Shown one piece after another: positions 33,626-42,376 of a stretch of 50,634 nt of DNA. The stretch covers positions 6,251-56,884 of the forward strand of contig PAHW01000023.1 in NCBI GenBank assembly GCA_002705305.1. Reading direction: 5' to 3'. Under the pieces are notes generated by a model that saw only the letters and a program-made list of their open reading frames with translations, ran no database searches and was not told where the DNA came from. Made by a program: the position numbers and the translations under genes. Source of the stretch: Acidimicrobiaceae bacterium (lineage in GTDB: Bacteria; Actinomycetota; Acidimicrobiia; Acidimicrobiales; Poriferisodalaceae). The first letter of the stretch is position 1. Each line of letters starts with the position of its first letter.

Positions 33626-34666
33626 ATGAGCCGTAGTCTCAAGTCCGTGACAGGCTCTACTCGTCGAGTCCTTACTGAATCAGAGGTCCTTTCTCGGCTG
33701 AGGAGCAAACGTGGCGCGCCCGGCTACAGGGCAATGTTCAGCTCCTGGATTGGAGGAGTAGTCACTGATCCCGCCTTGATGCAGATTCCTTTGGATGATC
33801 ATCTTGTGCACAGAGGCCACGGAGTGTTCGACACATGCACCCTCGCGTCTGGCCGGCTGTACCGATTAGGCGTTCATATGGACCGCCTTTTGCGGAGCGC
33901 TACGTTGGCGCGAATTGAACATCCGTGGAGCAAAGAAGAGCTGATCGAGATGGTTATCGACACTGCGAGTGCGGCTGGTATTCGAGACGGAGCGGTTCGG
34001 TACTGGATGAGCGTAGGGCCCGGCGGTTTTTCTCCGAGCCCTCAGGAGTGTGCCGAGAGTTGCTTTTATTGCGTCATTTTCGATCCGACCCCATTAGGGG
34101 GTGAGGGACCAGACCCTATGCGCACAGGAGTTCCAGAGGTGACCGTCCTGGACACACCCATGAAGCCGCCTCTATTGGCGACCATTAAGTCGAACAATTA
34201 TTTGCTGAACGTGCTCACCCACATGGAAGCAGTCGATCGTGGCGGCACCTTCGGCGTTCTCGTCGATAACGACGGTTATATCGCCGAGTCGTGCGTCTTG
34301 AACGCCGCTTTCATCACCAGCGATCGGGTTTTTCGTACCCCTCCCTTCGACGGAATTCTCAGTGGCACCACGATTCGCCGAGTAATGGACCTTGCTGCTG
34401 CAGAACTCACCGAGGAGGGACTGATTTCTTCTGTATCGCAGGCCCCGGTGCCGGCATCTGAGGTCAGGGGCGATTTGATCTCAGAGATGTTTCTTTGCGG
34501 CGGAGACACTCATCTGTACCCGGTGACATCTTGGGACGGTGTTTCCGTCGGTTCGGGCGACGTAGGTCCTGTAGCTAAGCGCCTTATCGAGTTGCTCGAA
34601 AGTGAGGCTTTCGGCGCCGGTGCCGGCGATGAAAGTGATTTCATCGATGTTCCCTATAGCGACTGA
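33626..34666 (+). CDS. class IV aminotransferase, resembling plant D-amino-acid transaminase
   Basis: This 346-residue fold type IV PLP enzyme has Lys188 (ATIKSNNYLLN) as the Schiff-base residue, Glu221 (IAESCVLN) for the pyridine nitrogen, and the phosphate-binding ILSGTTIRR near 244-252. The segment GGVVTDPALMQIPLDDH and VHRGHGVFDT strongly recall, from memory, the plant DAT1 D-amino-acid transaminase group rather than IlvE or PabC. It should therefore act on D- or branched-chain amino acids. About 35 N-terminal residues precede the fold and may be over-called. The ATG follows an AAGGTCA sequence. The next gene, a class I aminotransferase, begins eight bases after its stop. Confidence 0.85.
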   Translation: MSRSLKSVTGSTRRVLTESEVLSRLRSKRGAPGYRAMFSSWIGGVVTDPALMQIPLDDHLVHRGHGVFDTCTLASGRLYRLGVHMDRLLRSATLARIEHPWSKEELIEMVIDTASAAGIRDGAVRYWMSVGPGGFSPSPQECAESCFYCVIFDPTPLGGEGPDPMRTGVPEVTVLDTPMKPPLLATIKSNNYLLNVLTHMEAVDRGGTFGVLVDNDGYIAESCVLNAAFITSDRVFRTPPFDGILSGTTIRRVMDLAAAELTEEGLISSVSQAPVPASEVRGDLISEMFLCGGDTHLYPVTSWDGVSVGSGDVGPVAKRLIELLESEAFGAGAGDESDFIDVPYSD

Positions 34667-34674
34667 GCAGGTGG

Positions 34675-35838
34675 ATGCGGCCGATGCGATTCAGTGAAAG
34701 GGTCGTGGATTTGGTCCACTCACCTATTGGAGCCGCGCACGCGCTTGTTGGACTCAGAACTAATTCCCGAGATCTCCTCGATCTGTCTCAGGCTGCCCCT
34801 TCTTTTCCCGCAGCTGATGTAGTGATTGAACGCATCGCAGAAGCGGCGCACGAACCCGATGTGGGTCGTTATCCCCCACAACCGGGTTTACCGACATTGC
34901 GGACTGCATTCGCGAACGATCTAAGCCACGAATATGGGGCCGATATCAGTGCCGATTCGGTTCTTATTACCGCCGGATGCAACCAAGCGTTCTGCATTGC
35001 GGCAAGCGCCCTGACGTCGCCCGGCGACGAAGCTCTTCTCGTTTCTCCCTTCTATTTCAACCACGACATGTGGCTTCGCCTGGAAGGGATCCATGTTCGG
35101 CATTTAGAGCCTGGACCCGATTTAATTCCCGATCCTGAGCATGCAGAGCATCTACTTACAGATAAGACACGACTAATCACCTTGGTCAGCCCCGGCAATC
35201 CGACAGGCGTAACCATCCCCAAGGATGTCATCCATCGCTTCGCTGATCTGGCTCGTCGCCACAACATCGCTCTTATCGTTGATGAGACTTATCGGTCATT
35301 TCGCGACCAGCAGAGCGGCACTCACCAACTCTTCGAAAACGACGATTGGACCGACCACGTAATCAGCCTTCACAGTTTCTCCAAAGATTTTGCCATTCCG
35401 GGGTATCGATGTGGGGCGGTAGTGGGCGGTAGCGGGATCATTACCCAGTCATTGAAAATCTTGGATTGTGTGGCAATTAGTGCACCTCGGATAGGGCAGG
35501 AGGCAGCTTTAGCGGGATTGCTTCATGCGCAGGAGTGGCGGCTCGAACAGGTCGCCCGGGTACGGGAATTGGAAGACAGGTTTCTCACCGTAATGGCCAA
35601 CAAACCGGGCGGCTTCGAAGTGGTCGCATCGGGCGCATATTTCGGGTGGGTTCGCCAACCAAGCTCCGATCTCACGACTGCCGAGGTGGTACGGAGACTG
35701 GTTCTCGAACACGATGTTCTCGTAATACCGGGCACCGCCTTCACTCCAGACGACGAAGCGATGCTCAGAATGAGTTTTGCGAATCTCAGTCCAGCGGAAA
35801 TAAACGAGTTAAAGCTGCGACTTGCTGAATTTGCATAA
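34675..35838 (+). CDS. class I/II aminotransferase 1
   Basis: This 387-residue fold type I PLP enzyme shows Asn175 (SPGNPTG), Asp203 (IVDETYRSF), Lys237 (HSFSKDFAIPG) and the C-terminal substrate-binding Arg in LRMSFAN. RYPPQPGLPTLR is the usual N-terminal segment of the aspartate/aromatic family. It probably transfers an amino group between an L-amino acid and a keto acid; the substrate is unclear. Eight bases separate it from the upstream class IV aminotransferase, so the two enzymes with opposite fold types are probably expressed together. ATG 34684 is an alternative start. Confidence 0.87.
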   Translation: MRPMRFSERVVDLVHSPIGAAHALVGLRTNSRDLLDLSQAAPSFPAADVVIERIAEAAHEPDVGRYPPQPGLPTLRTAFANDLSHEYGADISADSVLITAGCNQAFCIAASALTSPGDEALLVSPFYFNHDMWLRLEGIHVRHLEPGPDLIPDPEHAEHLLTDKTRLITLVSPGNPTGVTIPKDVIHRFADLARRHNIALIVDETYRSFRDQQSGTHQLFENDDWTDHVISLHSFSKDFAIPGYRCGAVVGGSGIITQSLKILDCVAISAPRIGQEAALAGLLHAQEWRLEQVARVRELEDRFLTVMANKPGGFEVVASGAYFGWVRQPSSDLTTAEVVRRLVLEHDVLVIPGTAFTPDDEAMLRMSFANLSPAEINELKLRLAEFA

Positions 35839-35848
35839 TTTCCAGATC

Positions 35849-35854
35849 TAGTGT
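35849..35854 (+). promoter_or_regulatory. TANNNT -10 of the DNA polymerase gene
   Basis: TAGTGT, six bases, then the GTG at 35861, 10 bases after the aminotransferase stop. Confidence 0.42.
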
Positions 35855-35860
35855 CGTGCT

Positions 35861-38281
35861 GTGGCTATTCCCGTCGATCCCCGACCCCAGCCATCAAAAA
35901 CGGTTGCCGACGTCCCCATCACTTTCGTTGACGACTCCTCGTTAGAAGATTTCACGTCGGCGCTACGTCAATCGGTGATGAGAGCTGTCGACACAGAGAC
36001 GGTCTATGACCCCGGAGCGTTCAGGGGACCTAACAGCAGCCCTGGAAGTCTCCGAGTTATTTCTGCTGCCACTCGCGACGAAGACGGGTCGGAAAACGCC
36101 TGGGTTCTTGACGTACGTCAATTGGACTCTTCAGCTGTTGCCGCCGCGCTGAATGGAATCACCGCGGATGCTTGGAACGCCGATTTTGACGCTCGCGTAA
36201 TTGATCGGGACCTCTTCGCGCCTACACGCGAAAGTGATGCGTCTCTGGGTTCCATGATGTGGTGGGATGCTCAGCTAGCGGATGCTTTGCTGCATCAGGG
36301 TCGCACCGGATTTGGTTTCTACCATGGACTTGCCTGGGCCGTTGAGTGGTACCTCGGACTACGCGTCGAAGGTAAAGGGAGTACGCAACTCTCGTACACC
36401 AAAGACAACCCCTTAAGCGTCGAACAGGTGACCTACGCGGCGGCAGACGCGGTAGAGACATTGTGGGTCGCCGAAGAAATCAGGTCCCGAATCGCGACAT
36501 CGGGTCTGACGGAGGTGTGTCGACTCGAACAACATGCGCGTCCATTTCTAGACCACATGGAGAGGGTCGGACTTCCTTTTGATTGGGTGGCCTGGGAACA
36601 GCGACTTGCCGGCATGGACCAGCAACGAATCCATGTGTCTGGACGTTTGGCCGAATTAACTGGAGGCGGGCAAGGCACCTTGTTCGACGGAGCGTTGGAG
36701 CCGTCGTGGAATCCTGGAAGTGAACGTCAGGCGAAGGAAGCTCTCAACGAATGGGGCACTGAAGAGGTTCTCGCGTGGTCTTCGAACGCGTTCGGCGAGA
36801 AGCGTTTGTTGCTTCCGACCGACCCGCTCACTGCAACTGTGCTCTCCGAAATCGGTGGGGATATTTGCCAAGCGTTGTTGGAGTATCGGGATCTGACCAA
36901 AGTCCTTTCCACCTATGGAGATTCGATTCGTGAACACATAGATAGCGAAGGTCGGATGCATTCGGAGTACTTACAGGTCGTGGGGACAAACACCGGAAGA
37001 CTGGCAAGTAGAAGGCCAAATGCGCAGAACTTCTCTCCGAAAATGAAACAGCACATTAGACCGGCCGATTCCGACAGAGTCTTCGTTTACTCAGACTTGA
37101 GCCAAGCGGAGTTAAGATTCGCCACCCAGGTAGCGGGCGACACCAACCTGCGTGACGCGTTCAGAGCAGGCACCGATATCCACTCCGCGACCGCTGAACG
37201 CATGTTCAACGTTGACATGCAAGCCTTGGCCGCATCCGAACCGGGGAAACATACCGAATTCCGCGATAAAGCTAAGCGAATCAATTTCGGAATTGTTTAT
37301 GGTCAACGAGGCGCCGGGTTGGCACGGAGTCTCTCTCAGGCCGGAGTTGAGACAAGTACCGACGAAGGTCAACGACTCCTTGAGCAATATCTCGCTGCCT
37401 ATCCCCAAATTTCGGCTTGGGTCAACCGTCGCGATCGGTTCGTTGAAGGGTTAGCTTCGTCGCCTCACAACATCGACTGGCAACTCACTCTTCGACTACA
37501 CACCATTTGGCCTCAAATACGTCAGGCGGTCCGCCAACATCGCGATGAGTACCGCAATTGGCCATCTGCTGAAGAGGTGTTTACCCGTCTGGGTTCACCC
37601 TGGACGATCGACGAAATTGCTTGGACCCTGTCGTTTGAGGCGCCGGTGGTCCTCACCGAAGATCTTGAAGCTTTCGGATTTCAGTCCTTTACTGAATCCG
37701 GCCGTCGACAACAGTTCACATTTCACACCGAGGGTGTTTTGGGACAAGCAGCCAAAACCATTGTCAGTTCGTTGAAAGAGGGACCAGAACGAGTACGCCG
37801 GACCGTGTCCGAGAGTCGCAATGTGAACTTCGAAAGTGCTGGCCGGCTTATGTCGTCAGCGGAGATCACAAAATTGCTAGAGGACCGGCCGCTGCGGCGA
37901 GTCATTGTCGATGAGGTCGAGACAAGCATGGGGCTCGAAGCAATGCTTCTTCTTCTAAATAAGTCTCTGGCTTCGCGCGTGTCACAGATGGCCAACGCTT
38001 ACAGAAATGCTCCTATTCAAGGGGGTGTCGCGGATGTGATGTTGGAGGCCTATGGGCTTCTCCACGAACGGCTATCTCAATTTGATCGAGCAGTCGGAGT
38101 TCAAACGGTTCACGACAGCGTCGTGGTGGAGTGCGATCGCGTTGATGCTGTCAGGGTGGCGCACATGGTGAAGGACACCATGGAAGAAGCCATGCAAATT
38201 TGGTGCCCCGATGTTGCAGCCAAGGCCGACACTGATATCCGGGCCAGTCTCTCTGACCGTGACGTTATTGAGAGCATCTAA
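35861..38281 (+). CDS. family A DNA polymerase with 3'-5' exonuclease and large insertions
   Basis: This 806-residue protein joins a proofreading domain to a Pol I-type polymerase, without the 5' nuclease. The exonuclease motifs are intact: Asp44-Thr-Glu46 (VDTET), Asn106-x2-Phe-Asp110, and Tyr192-x3-Asp196. The polymerase has motif A Asp412 (SDLSQAELR), motif B Arg468, Lys472, Tyr480 (DKAKRINFGIVYG) and motif C His751-Asp752 with Glu757. Between motif B and NAPIQG (716-721) lie about 236 residues against about 80 in Taq polymerase. The GRR turn sits at 614-616, so roughly 75 extra residues occur on each side of it. The GTG at 35861 has TAGTGT six bases upstream. It is likely active; its job (repair, lesion bypass or other) is unknown. 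Confidence 0.9.
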   Translation: MAIPVDPRPQPSKTVADVPITFVDDSSLEDFTSALRQSVMRAVDTETVYDPGAFRGPNSSPGSLRVISAATRDEDGSENAWVLDVRQLDSSAVAAALNGITADAWNADFDARVIDRDLFAPTRESDASLGSMMWWDAQLADALLHQGRTGFGFYHGLAWAVEWYLGLRVEGKGSTQLSYTKDNPLSVEQVTYAAADAVETLWVAEEIRSRIATSGLTEVCRLEQHARPFLDHMERVGLPFDWVAWEQRLAGMDQQRIHVSGRLAELTGGGQGTLFDGALEPSWNPGSERQAKEALNEWGTEEVLAWSSNAFGEKRLLLPTDPLTATVLSEIGGDICQALLEYRDLTKVLSTYGDSIREHIDSEGRMHSEYLQVVGTNTGRLASRRPNAQNFSPKMKQHIRPADSDRVFVYSDLSQAELRFATQVAGDTNLRDAFRAGTDIHSATAERMFNVDMQALAASEPGKHTEFRDKAKRINFGIVYGQRGAGLARSLSQAGVETSTDEGQRLLEQYLAAYPQISAWVNRRDRFVEGLASSPHNIDWQLTLRLHTIWPQIRQAVRQHRDEYRNWPSAEEVFTRLGSPWTIDEIAWTLSFEAPVVLTEDLEAFGFQSFTESGRRQQFTFHTEGVLGQAAKTIVSSLKEGPERVRRTVSESRNVNFESAGRLMSSAEITKLLEDRPLRRVIVDEVETSMGLEAMLLLLNKSLASRVSQMANAYRNAPIQGGVADVMLEAYGLLHERLSQFDRAVGVQTVHDSVVVECDRVDAVRVAHMVKDTMEEAMQIWCPDVAAKADTDIRASLSDRDVIESI

Positions 38282-38333
38282 GGCCGCATAACCCAAGCTT
38301 GGTGTTTCGGGCCACGCGCAACCAAGGCGGGTC

Positions 38334-38339
38334 TAACAT
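38334..38339 (+). promoter_or_regulatory. TANNNT -10 of the SnoaL-like gene
   Basis: TAACAT, six bases, then the ATG at 38346. Confidence 0.45.
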
Positions 38340-38345
38340 CACGAT

Positions 38346-38762
38346 ATGACCATTGATGTTGCCGACCGTTTAGAACTTCACGAACTTCCAGGGCGCTATG
38401 GCGATGCCATCGACGACAGAAACTGGGACCGTTTACGTCAGGTCTTCACCGAAGATGCGGTCTTCGATCTGACCGGCGTCGGATTTCGCCGCCTCGAGGG
38501 CATCGACGACATCGTTCATTTCATGAACGTGGAGGCCCAACATCCCAAGACTCACATGATGACCAACATCTACGTTGAAGACGAAGATGGAGCAGTCAAC
38601 ATGAATTTTCGGATTGTCGCGCTACTCGGCAAAGGGCTAGTCGGAACAGCCTCTTATTACGACGAGGTGGTCAAAACGCCCCAGGGGTGGCGAGTGAAGC
38701 ACCGCGAATGCATGTTGCGTCGCCGAGACAAACGTGATGCGCCTTGCGACAACCCTTCTTAA
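38346..38762 (+). CDS. SnoaL-like (NTF2-fold) protein
   Basis: This 138-residue cone-fold protein has the typical opening ELHELPGRYGDAIDDRNWD, then LRQVFTEDAVFDLTG, a variable middle and the YYDEVVKTPQGWRVKHRE strands. Members of this group are small isomerases, hydratases or binding proteins for polyketide-, steroid- or aromatic-like ligands. No catalytic pair can be assigned with confidence; the Asp and His residues in the pocket (Asp24, His54 region) are candidates. The ATG at 38346 has TAACAT six bases upstream. It is a single gene between the polymerase and a convergent aminotransferase. Confidence 0.8.
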   Translation: MTIDVADRLELHELPGRYGDAIDDRNWDRLRQVFTEDAVFDLTGVGFRRLEGIDDIVHFMNVEAQHPKTHMMTNIYVEDEDGAVNMNFRIVALLGKGLVGTASYYDEVVKTPQGWRVKHRECMLRRRDKRDAPCDNPS

Positions 38763-38802
38763 CGACCATTCTTTTGCGCCGCCACTGACATCAAGAACGG
38801 AT

Positions 38803-39969
38803 TCAACTATGCGTGAATTCGACAATCCGACGGCAAGCTTCGCCGAGTTGGATATCGTCGACTCCGTATGAAATGCGGATCCAGCCACGCGCTGTCGAAC
38901 CGAACGCTCCAGCATCAAGCACCGAGACTCCCGTCGAGCGGTAGAGATCCCATGCGAACAAATTCGCGTCCGAATTGTGGAACGTCACGTCCGCCATCAG
39001 AAACATTCCTGCCTCCGGGATGAGTGTGGGGAGGTTGCGGGCTTCGGCAAGAATTTCCAACGCAAGGTCGCGTCGACGGCGGTATGTCTCTCTAGCGCGC
39101 GCTACCTCTACTGAACCTTCGCGTATGGCCATAGTTGCTGCCTCCATCACAAAGCCGGGCAAGCCGTACAACGTGATCAAGGCCATGCGTCGAAGGTGAT
39201 CCATCAATGCCGGAGGACCTACTGCCCAGCCGCAGCGCCAACCTGTCATGGCATAAGACTTCGAGACGCTACTCACGGTGACTGTCCGCTCAAGCATTCC
39301 GGGCAGACCGGCAATCGATTGATACACCCCATCAAACACCAGATCGCTGTACACCTCATCGACGACGACCCACAAGTTGTGTTCGATGGCGAGGTCGGCT
39401 ATCGCCGTGAGCTCATCGCTACTAAGGGTGACTCCAGTGGGATTGGAGGGATTTGAAAAAACTATCCCTCGGGTTGCCGAGGTGATTGAACCAGCAAGTT
39501 CATCGATGTCAGGCCTGAAACCTGATTCGGCAGGTTGTTGCACGCGAACTTCGGTAGCTCCGGTCGACGCGATCCCAGCTTCATAGGTCACATAGGCCGG
39601 ATCCAAAACAAGGACCTCGTCACCTTGTCCAAATAAACATCGACACACCGCATAAAAGGCGTTCTGGGTTCCGGCAAGGACTGTCACCCGGTCGGGTCCA
39701 ATTTCGACTCCGGCGGTCATCGACATTTTGTCGGCGACAGCAGATCGGAGGTCAAGGCGTCCCTCAAGTTCTGTGTAATGCGTATCTCCCGAACGTAAGG
39801 CTCTAATTGCCGCGTCAACGACGAAGGTCGGTGTCTCGAAATCAGGATCTCCGATGCTGAGAATGATGACATCCTCACCGCGCGCTTGCGCGGCACGAGA
39901 CTCTGTCAAAATTGCCCAAGCTTCAGCTCCATGTCCACCTAACAGTCCAACGAATGGCGCGAACTTCAT
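38803..39969 (-). CDS. class I/II aminotransferase 2
   Basis: This 388-residue fold type I PLP enzyme has Asn177 (SNPSNPTGV), Asp204 (VVDEVYSDLV), Lys237 (SSVSKSYAMTGWRCGW) and the terminal RISYG arginine. It resembles the aspartate/arginine-pyruvate-type aminotransferases (the GGHGAEAW start is common in those). The ATG at 39969 is preferred because TACTCT lies six bases upstream and the family begins near here. The frame also has an ATG at 40023 that would add 18 residues. It is followed, convergently, by the SnoaL-like gene, and the dioxygenase gene ends 85 bases upstream on the same strand. Confidence 0.87.
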   Translation of the reverse strand: MKFAPFVGLLGGHGAEAWAILTESRAAQARGEDVIILSIGDPDFETPTFVVDAAIRALRSGDTHYTELEGRLDLRSAVADKMSMTAGVEIGPDRVTVLAGTQNAFYAVCRCLFGQGDEVLVLDPAYVTYEAGIASTGATEVRVQQPAESGFRPDIDELAGSITSATRGIVFSNPSNPTGVTLSSDELTAIADLAIEHNLWVVVDEVYSDLVFDGVYQSIAGLPGMLERTVTVSSVSKSYAMTGWRCGWAVGPPALMDHLRRMALITLYGLPGFVMEAATMAIREGSVEVARARETYRRRRDLALEILAEARNLPTLIPEAGMFLMADVTFHNSDANLFAWDLYRSTGVSVLDAGAFGSTARGWIRISYGVDDIQLGEACRRIVEFTHS

Positions 39970-39975
39970 CGGCGA

Positions 39976-39981
39976 AGAGTA
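39976..39981 (-). promoter_or_regulatory. TANNNT -10 of aminotransferase 2
   Basis: TACTCT on the minus strand, six bases, then the ATG at 39969; supports the shorter protein. Confidence 0.42.
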
Positions 39982-40054
39982 GCGGGACTTAACGCGGGTC
40001 AGTCCGCTAACTGTGTTCTTCATCGATGATTAATTTAGGATCTCGATATTGGTG

Positions 40055-40900
40055 CTAGAAGGGCCGCTCACCGGCGAGAGTTACGCGTTCCATACGACGG
40101 CGATGGCCGCCATGATCGGGCACTGCATAATGCTGGGTGACACGATTGTCCCACTGCGCCATGCTGCCTGCCTGCCAGCGAAAACGTACTTGCAACTCTG
40201 GGAGGGTGGCCTGTTCAAACAATTGTCGACGCAATGGTCTGCTCTCATCGGGAGTCATTCCGTCAATCGTGAGGGTGAACACTCGATTAATAAACAATCC
40301 CTTTTTTCCCGTGACAGGGTGGGTTCGCACGATTGGGTGTTTTTGTTCGGGGAATTGTTCCAACGCCTTCGATCGTTGTTCGTCACTCATCGTCCTACCA
40401 AATGCCTTCACGTAAGAATGGATGGCGTAGCGACCCTCGATGAGTTCTTTGACGTCGTCGGGAAGGCGCTCATAAGCAAGTTCCATGTTCGCCCACACAG
40501 TGTCGCCTCCCCATTGGGGCACGATGCGCGCAAGCAGTATTGATCCATTTGGCGGGCGTTCCCGAAATGTCACATCGCTATGCCAACTCTCAGCTGCTTG
40601 GAATTTTTCTGGCGTCGACTCAAGAACGAGGATTTCCGGATATCCATCCGCTTGAGGGCTGAAGGGGTGAATTTCGAGTTCACCAAACGACTTGCCATAG
40701 GCGACGTGTTGAGCGTGGGTGAGTTCCTGATTGCGGAAAAACAACACTTTGTGGTTCATCCACGCGTCATGTAGCTCCGTAATTATTTCGTCATCGATTT
40801 CGCGCAGATCGACGTTCTCCACCTCAGCGCCAATCGATCCGGTAACGGGTGTGACGGAAATGCGGTTATAGGAGGCAACGTCAGTTGCTGTGACTCGCAT
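40055..40900 (-). CDS. TauD/TfdA-family Fe(II)/2-oxoglutarate dioxygenase
   Basis: This 281-residue non-haem iron enzyme couples oxidative decarboxylation of 2-oxoglutarate to hydroxylation of a substrate. The iron facial triad is His107-x-Asp109 (ESWHSDVTF) and His257 (TQHYA). Arg268 or Arg272 near HGGHRRRMERVTL would bind the 2-oxoglutarate carboxylate. Possible substrates are sulfonates, phenoxyacids or other small acids; taurine cannot be claimed. The ATG at 40900 follows a purine-rich AAGGGGGG site, and a TAATCT -10 (40932-40937) predicts a leader of about 25 bases. Confidence 0.88.
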   Translation of the reverse strand: MRVTATDVASYNRISVTPVTGSIGAEVENVDLREIDDEIITELHDAWMNHKVLFFRNQELTHAQHVAYGKSFGELEIHPFSPQADGYPEILVLESTPEKFQAAESWHSDVTFRERPPNGSILLARIVPQWGGDTVWANMELAYERLPDDVKELIEGRYAIHSYVKAFGRTMSDEQRSKALEQFPEQKHPIVRTHPVTGKKGLFINRVFTLTIDGMTPDESRPLRRQLFEQATLPELQVRFRWQAGSMAQWDNRVTQHYAVPDHGGHRRRMERVTLAGERPF

Positions 40901-40931
40901 GTCCCCCCTTACGTTGAGTTCGACCGCCTCT

Positions 40932-40937
40932 AGATTA
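40932..40937 (-). promoter_or_regulatory. -10 of the TauD-like gene, leadered
   Basis: TAATCT on the minus strand lies 31 bases before the ATG at 40900, leaving room for a leader with the AAGGGGGG ribosome site. Confidence 0.4.
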
Positions 40938-41026
40938 TCCAGTTACATTGAGCGTCGCGGTCGCATGAGACGACCAAATGACGTAACCGGCGCAGCAACC
41001 ATCGAGGTGTTCTGTGTTCGGAAGCG

Positions 41027-42268
41027 TTATCCGGGATCCGCCGCGAGCGACCGGGAAATAGTTGCACCATAAATTGCGACGGCTACAAAGGTCGCAAGAC
41101 CCATGGCAACGATTGTGGCTCGAAGGCCGATCACCTCCGCCAACGCGCCTAGAGGGGCCGCGGCAATCCCAAATCCAGCGAACGCCAACTGCATCAGTGA
41201 TTGAACGCGCCCATGATGTGAGGGTTCGGAGATAGCCAAAGAACGGCTACTGGTCAACACCATAAATCCGTTGGTGGCGAGGCCCAAGACTACGACTACG
41301 AGCAACGCCAGCAAATAGTTCGGTGCTAAGCCAAAAAGTACGACGAATACGCCAAATGCGAGGCCGCATACGACCAGCAGACGATCGGCGCCCGGTCCAT
41401 CAGCTCGCGAAGCGACAAACGCCGTCATTGCGACAGCGCCCAGGGCGGAGGCGGTAGTCAAAAAGCCGACGTGGCTTTCCGAGAGGCCCATTTGGCCTTC
41501 TACTAGGGCGGGCATAAAAGCCACGTAGTTGAATCCGATCGTGATTGCCACGATGGTGGTCACAATTAGTCGGCGAAGTTCCGGTTTCCCTCGAACGTAA
41601 TTGAGTCCGTCGAGGATCTCCGTCAGCGGGTTCCGCGCCGAAGGGTTCACGGGTTCTAGTTTGGGTAATCGCGCCGTGAGAATCGTTGAAACAGCGGAGA
41701 ACACAGCTGCCGCCAAATAGGCCCCACCAATACCCACCGTCGCGACACCGGCCAAAACTCCCGCTCCTGCAGGGGCGAAGATTCTCGTCAGACTCATCGA
41801 CATCGATGTCAAGCTGATCGCGTTCCCCAAATGTTCCTGTCCCACCAACTCAGCGGATGTCGACACTCGGGCTGGGCCGATCAGACCGAACATCGCACCT
41901 TGGAAAAGACTCGTCAAAAGCAACATCCAATAGCGCGCGTTGCCAGAGACGGCCGCCACTCCCATAAAGGCAGCTACCGCCGCGATCGTCCCCTGTCCCA
42001 CGACAAGCAAAGTGCGTTTCGCCCAGCGGTCAGCGAGCACACCGCCTATTGGTGTGAAAACGAGAAGCCCTACCCCAAACGCTAGATACACAACTCCGAG
42101 ACCGCTTTCGCGTTCAGTCAAATCCCACGCAAGCAAGCCTCGAAGAAGGAACTGCATTTGAATGCCGAGGTACGAAAAAACCCCGCTCCACCAGAACAGT
42201 CGAAACGTCGGAACTTGCAAAGAAACGAATGTCGCGGACCTCATTGTCCTGGATCCGGGGAGGGGCAC
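41027..42268 (-). CDS. MFS transporter, exporter-like
   Basis: This 413-residue major facilitator protein has about twelve hydrophobic spans. FWWSGVFSYLGIQMQ opens helix 1, and the conserved loop GGVLADRWAKR (between helices 2 and 3) is the MFS motif A variant. A second copy is degenerate. It resembles the EntS-like MFS_3 group of exporters of siderophores or drugs. GTG at 42268 is preferred because TACCTT lies exactly six bases upstream (42275-42280); the internal ATG at 42244 is the alternative. It is divergent from the thiolase gene across about 108 bases. Substrate unknown. Confidence 0.85.
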   Translation of the reverse strand: MPLPGSRTMRSATFVSLQVPTFRLFWWSGVFSYLGIQMQFLLRGLLAWDLTERESGLGVVYLAFGVGLLVFTPIGGVLADRWAKRTLLVVGQGTIAAVAAFMGVAAVSGNARYWMLLLTSLFQGAMFGLIGPARVSTSAELVGQEHLGNAISLTSMSMSLTRIFAPAGAGVLAGVATVGIGGAYLAAAVFSAVSTILTARLPKLEPVNPSARNPLTEILDGLNYVRGKPELRRLIVTTIVAITIGFNYVAFMPALVEGQMGLSESHVGFLTTASALGAVAMTAFVASRADGPGADRLLVVCGLAFGVFVVLFGLAPNYLLALLVVVVLGLATNGFMVLTSSRSLAISEPSHHGRVQSLMQLAFAGFGIAAAPLGALAEVIGLRATIVAMGLATFVAVAIYGATISRSLAADPG

Positions 42269-42274
42269 CGTTGC

Positions 42275-42280
42275 AAGGTA
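42275..42280 (-). promoter_or_regulatory. TANNNT -10 of the MFS gene
   Basis: TACCTT on the minus strand, six bases, then the GTG at 42268; the same hexamer and spacing as the glycosylase promoter. Confidence 0.42.
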
Positions 42281-42376
42281 CCGTGATCAGTTGGCTCACG
42301 CGCCTATTTGCGACCTACGATTCGCAGGCAAGGTTTGGTGCATCATCCCGAACGTGCCCCGATTAGGAGTTGAGCT

